Origin: Dichomitus squalens LYAD-421 SS1
Lineage: Eukaryota > Basidiomycota > Agaricomycetes > Polyporales > Polyporaceae
NCBI RefSeq assembly: GCF_000275845.1
Contig: NW_006766949.1
Span: forward strand, 62,001-126,000
Length of the DNA: 64,000 nucleotides
Reading direction: 5' to 3'
The notes beneath the pieces were generated by a model. That model searched no databases. It had not been told where the DNA came from and worked only from the letters and a program-made list of their open reading frames with translations. Below are positions 62,180-64,000 of this stretch, piece after piece. The stretch's first letter is position 1; each line of letters opens with the position of its first letter. The position numbers and the translations under genes were made by a program.

Positions 62180-62822
62180 TCACGTCTGTAGCACGCTACC
62201 TCCAGCCACTGGCAACCTATACTGCGAGAGATCGCGCTCGCGCCATAATGTCTCCTCTGAATCAGTATCCTGGTTTTTCCTAGTCTTCGGTCTCTTGCGC
62301 TGGCGAATCTCGCATATCATGCCTTTCTCGTTGCAGCGGGCGCAGGGGCGAGACTCGCCACATGTCTTTCGCGCGTCGTGGCAGCTTGTGCACTAAAACG
62401 CCGTAAGTCAGCGAAAGCTACTCCAACATGGTCTGGTAAACCAAAGACTAACAGCGGCCCGTACTCGCTTTCGAGTATTGCGAGGAGCACCGGCAATGGT
62501 TGGGGGTTCCACATCGCCGCCAGCAGTGCTGTATGAGCCATCGGTTTGTATCATGTGCCTTATTTCCCATGCAATGGCATCCATATGTTCTTGAATGATA
62601 GAGAGCCGACTCATGATATCTACCCATATTCACGCTTAACACTGGAGGGTAATATCATACTACAGAGTACGCACCTGGGATATAGCACATGCTATTCAAA
62701 GTGAAATATGGGTTTACCCCGAGCTCTGGGTTTGAGGACGACATGACAGTGTCAGGGAAAGATGCAAGGTACTGCGGAAGGGACCATGTAGGGAGGAAAG
62801 CCTGGCTAGTTGCGTTGTCCAT
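62180..62822 (-). CDS. small Zn2Cys6 protein, putative transcription factor
   Basis: A three-exon model joins cleanly: 62822-62675, 62619-62453, 62392-62180, giving 175 residues. Exon 1 starts MDNATSQAFLPTWSLPQYLA. Exon 2 has a helix (SIIQEHMDAIAWEIRHMIQT) and a basic patch NTRKRVRAA. Exon 3 opens directly with CTSCHDARKTCGESRPCARC and a last Cys after NEKGMI, the Cys-x2-Cys-x6-Cys-x5-Cys-x2-Cys-x6-Cys zinc cluster. A basic run follows (RQRKRPKTRKNQ), then a short acidic tail. The zinc cluster is at the C-terminal side, which is unusual for classical Zn2Cys6 activators but is shared with the 32127-32858 gene. No fungal transcription-factor middle region is present, so it may act as a DNA-binding co-factor. 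Confidence 0.75.
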
Positions 62823-63657
62823 GGGATGAGAGCTACCGAATGAAACGTAAAAGACTGCTGTATATATACGCTAGCATTGTCAAACCTAGACTTGCGAAAA
62901 GAGGCAGAGGAGCGCACGTTACGGCCTGTCGATAAACCATGATGGATGCTATACATCCCTAGACCCTAGACCGGTGGTTCGCTGACCTAGCACACACAAA
63001 GACAGCGGGCTGATAGGATTTGATGCGTACACGTTGAAAACGCATGGTGTACAGCTGGATAACCAGCAAGTTTCAGGATCGACTCAACCGAGATATGCAA
63101 TGGGAGACATGAAGAATTACGCTCCCAGGCCAACCGGGCCGCGGCCGGAGCTCACGTGTATCCGTTCGGAGTCTGCCCTTGACATTGACGGCGCTACTTT
63201 AGCTACCAGGGGGCAGTGACTTAGCCAGATATTTGCAGGCGCCTTCTGCAACGTGTGGTAGAGATATCCCAGGATCCTGGATATCCCCCCTTCTCCTACT
63301 GTCCTGAATGCTCTGAGATGGCCTGCTCCGCCCAATTTGCGCTCTGTCCCCTGCAGCGCTCTGGCTTTGGTTCTGTGGCAAACCTGGGGCGAGCTTCTCT
63401 GGAGAAACTGAACCCCAGATCCGAAGAGTTACAAGACTGGACGCTTGACGCCGCTGCGTGTATCATTGACACAATCCGACTAATTTTCGCAAACGGATTC
63501 TGAGCAGCTTTGCGCGCTCTCTGGTGGTATTTGATAATCAGCGCAATGAAGATCAGGCTATGTATCCCATTGAACTACGCACTTCGTCTCCTCAACGTCC
63601 CAATGTGTGGGAATTACGATCAGCAGTGTCCGTCCGCCATAAGATATACCACAGACG
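62823..63657. other. intergenic, no gene seen
   Basis: Short frames only. The upstream exons expected for the zinc-cluster remnant at 63658-63834 would lie to its right, not here. Confidence 0.35.
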
Positions 63658-63834
63658 TTACGGTATGGTTTTCACGATCCAGCTTGTGGGAAGATTAGCT
63701 CTAGAGCAGTTGCTGCCCCCTTCCTTGAGTTTCAATGCACAATCCGAATACTGGCCGGCCTCTCTGCGTCGAATGCACTGTCCGCAGGGGCGGGCTTTAT
63801 CGCGTGGATTCCGCGTATCACGACATCTTGCACA
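63658..63834 (-). pseudogene. Zn2Cys6 exon with a lost zinc ligand
   Basis: Directly after an acceptor-like GTTAG the minus strand reads CARCRDTRNPRDKARPCGQC and runs to a stop at 63658. Aligned with CTSCHDARKTCGESRPCARC of the 62180 gene, the third Cys is Arg (CGC for TGC, one transition) and the last Cys is displaced (IRRREAGQYSDC). The sequence after it lacks the basic run. Upstream exons may lie beyond 63834, but the window ends at 64000. It is most likely a decaying duplicate of the neighbouring gene. Confidence 0.6.
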
Positions 63835-64000
63835 CTAACATAGGGCATGAGTCGAGCCTCAATGTGTACGGAGTATCGCGTCAAAACATACCTCGGCTAT
63901 CGTGCGTCTGCCAACGCTGGTACGTATTTGCTTTCTGGGCCATCGTTTCGGGTGAGGCGTCGGGGATCGTTATGAGATGATTGTGTGTGACATGTTCACT

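Overview
The window looks like nuclear DNA of a filamentous basidiomycete, most likely an agaricomycete and perhaps a polypore. Almost every conserved gene is cut by many short GT-AG introns of about 50-60 nt with CTRAY-like branch points. The recognisable genes are typical fungal housekeeping genes: TPS2, SEC23, VPS22/SNF8, Lunapark, a GBP2/HRB1-type RNA-binding protein and an MFSD5-type transporter. Around them lie families well known from mushroom genomes: DUF6533 seven-helix membrane proteins, Ser-rich single-pass membrane proteins and small Zn2Cys6 proteins. No rRNA, tRNA, CRISPR or complete retrotransposon was seen. The species cannot be fixed from the sequence alone.

Layout. 1-13.6 kb is gene-poor and decayed. 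It holds one credible gene (minus strand, 5.1-5.9 kb), a decayed inverted copy of that gene with its 3' flank (9.7-11.25 kb), and an NmrA-like reductase pseudogene (11.7-12.7 kb). 13.7-18.7 kb carries a tandem pair of DUF6533 paralogues. 19.3-24.8 kb carries a minus-strand cluster of a Cys/His plus coiled-coil family (three clear members, one doubtful). VPS22/SNF8 follows at 25.7-26.4 kb with a 466-bp TIR element directly upstream. A third, better preserved DUF6533 gene lies at 27.2-28.9 kb, then gene-poor DNA with another TIR element and a Zn2Cys6-like gene (32.1-32.9 kb). 35.4-58.6 kb is the conserved core: Lunapark, a band-7/SPFH protein, TPS2, a GBP2-like protein, a Ser-rich membrane protein, an MFSD5-like transporter and SEC23. 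The right end (59-64 kb) has a decayed MFS drug/polyamine transporter, a small intact-looking Zn2Cys6 gene and a broken relative of it.

How the genes relate. The core genes serve separate functions and I see no biosynthetic cluster. Several act in membranes: VPS22 in endosomal sorting, Lunapark at ER junctions, SEC23 in COPII budding. The most unusual signal is an apparent 2-nt micro-exon (AC), flanked by two ordinary introns, at the same place in all three DUF6533 genes. Other points of interest are two families of short non-autonomous TIR elements, one of them 91 bp upstream of the VPS22 start codon, and a local Cys/His coiled-coil family with rapidly diverging tails.
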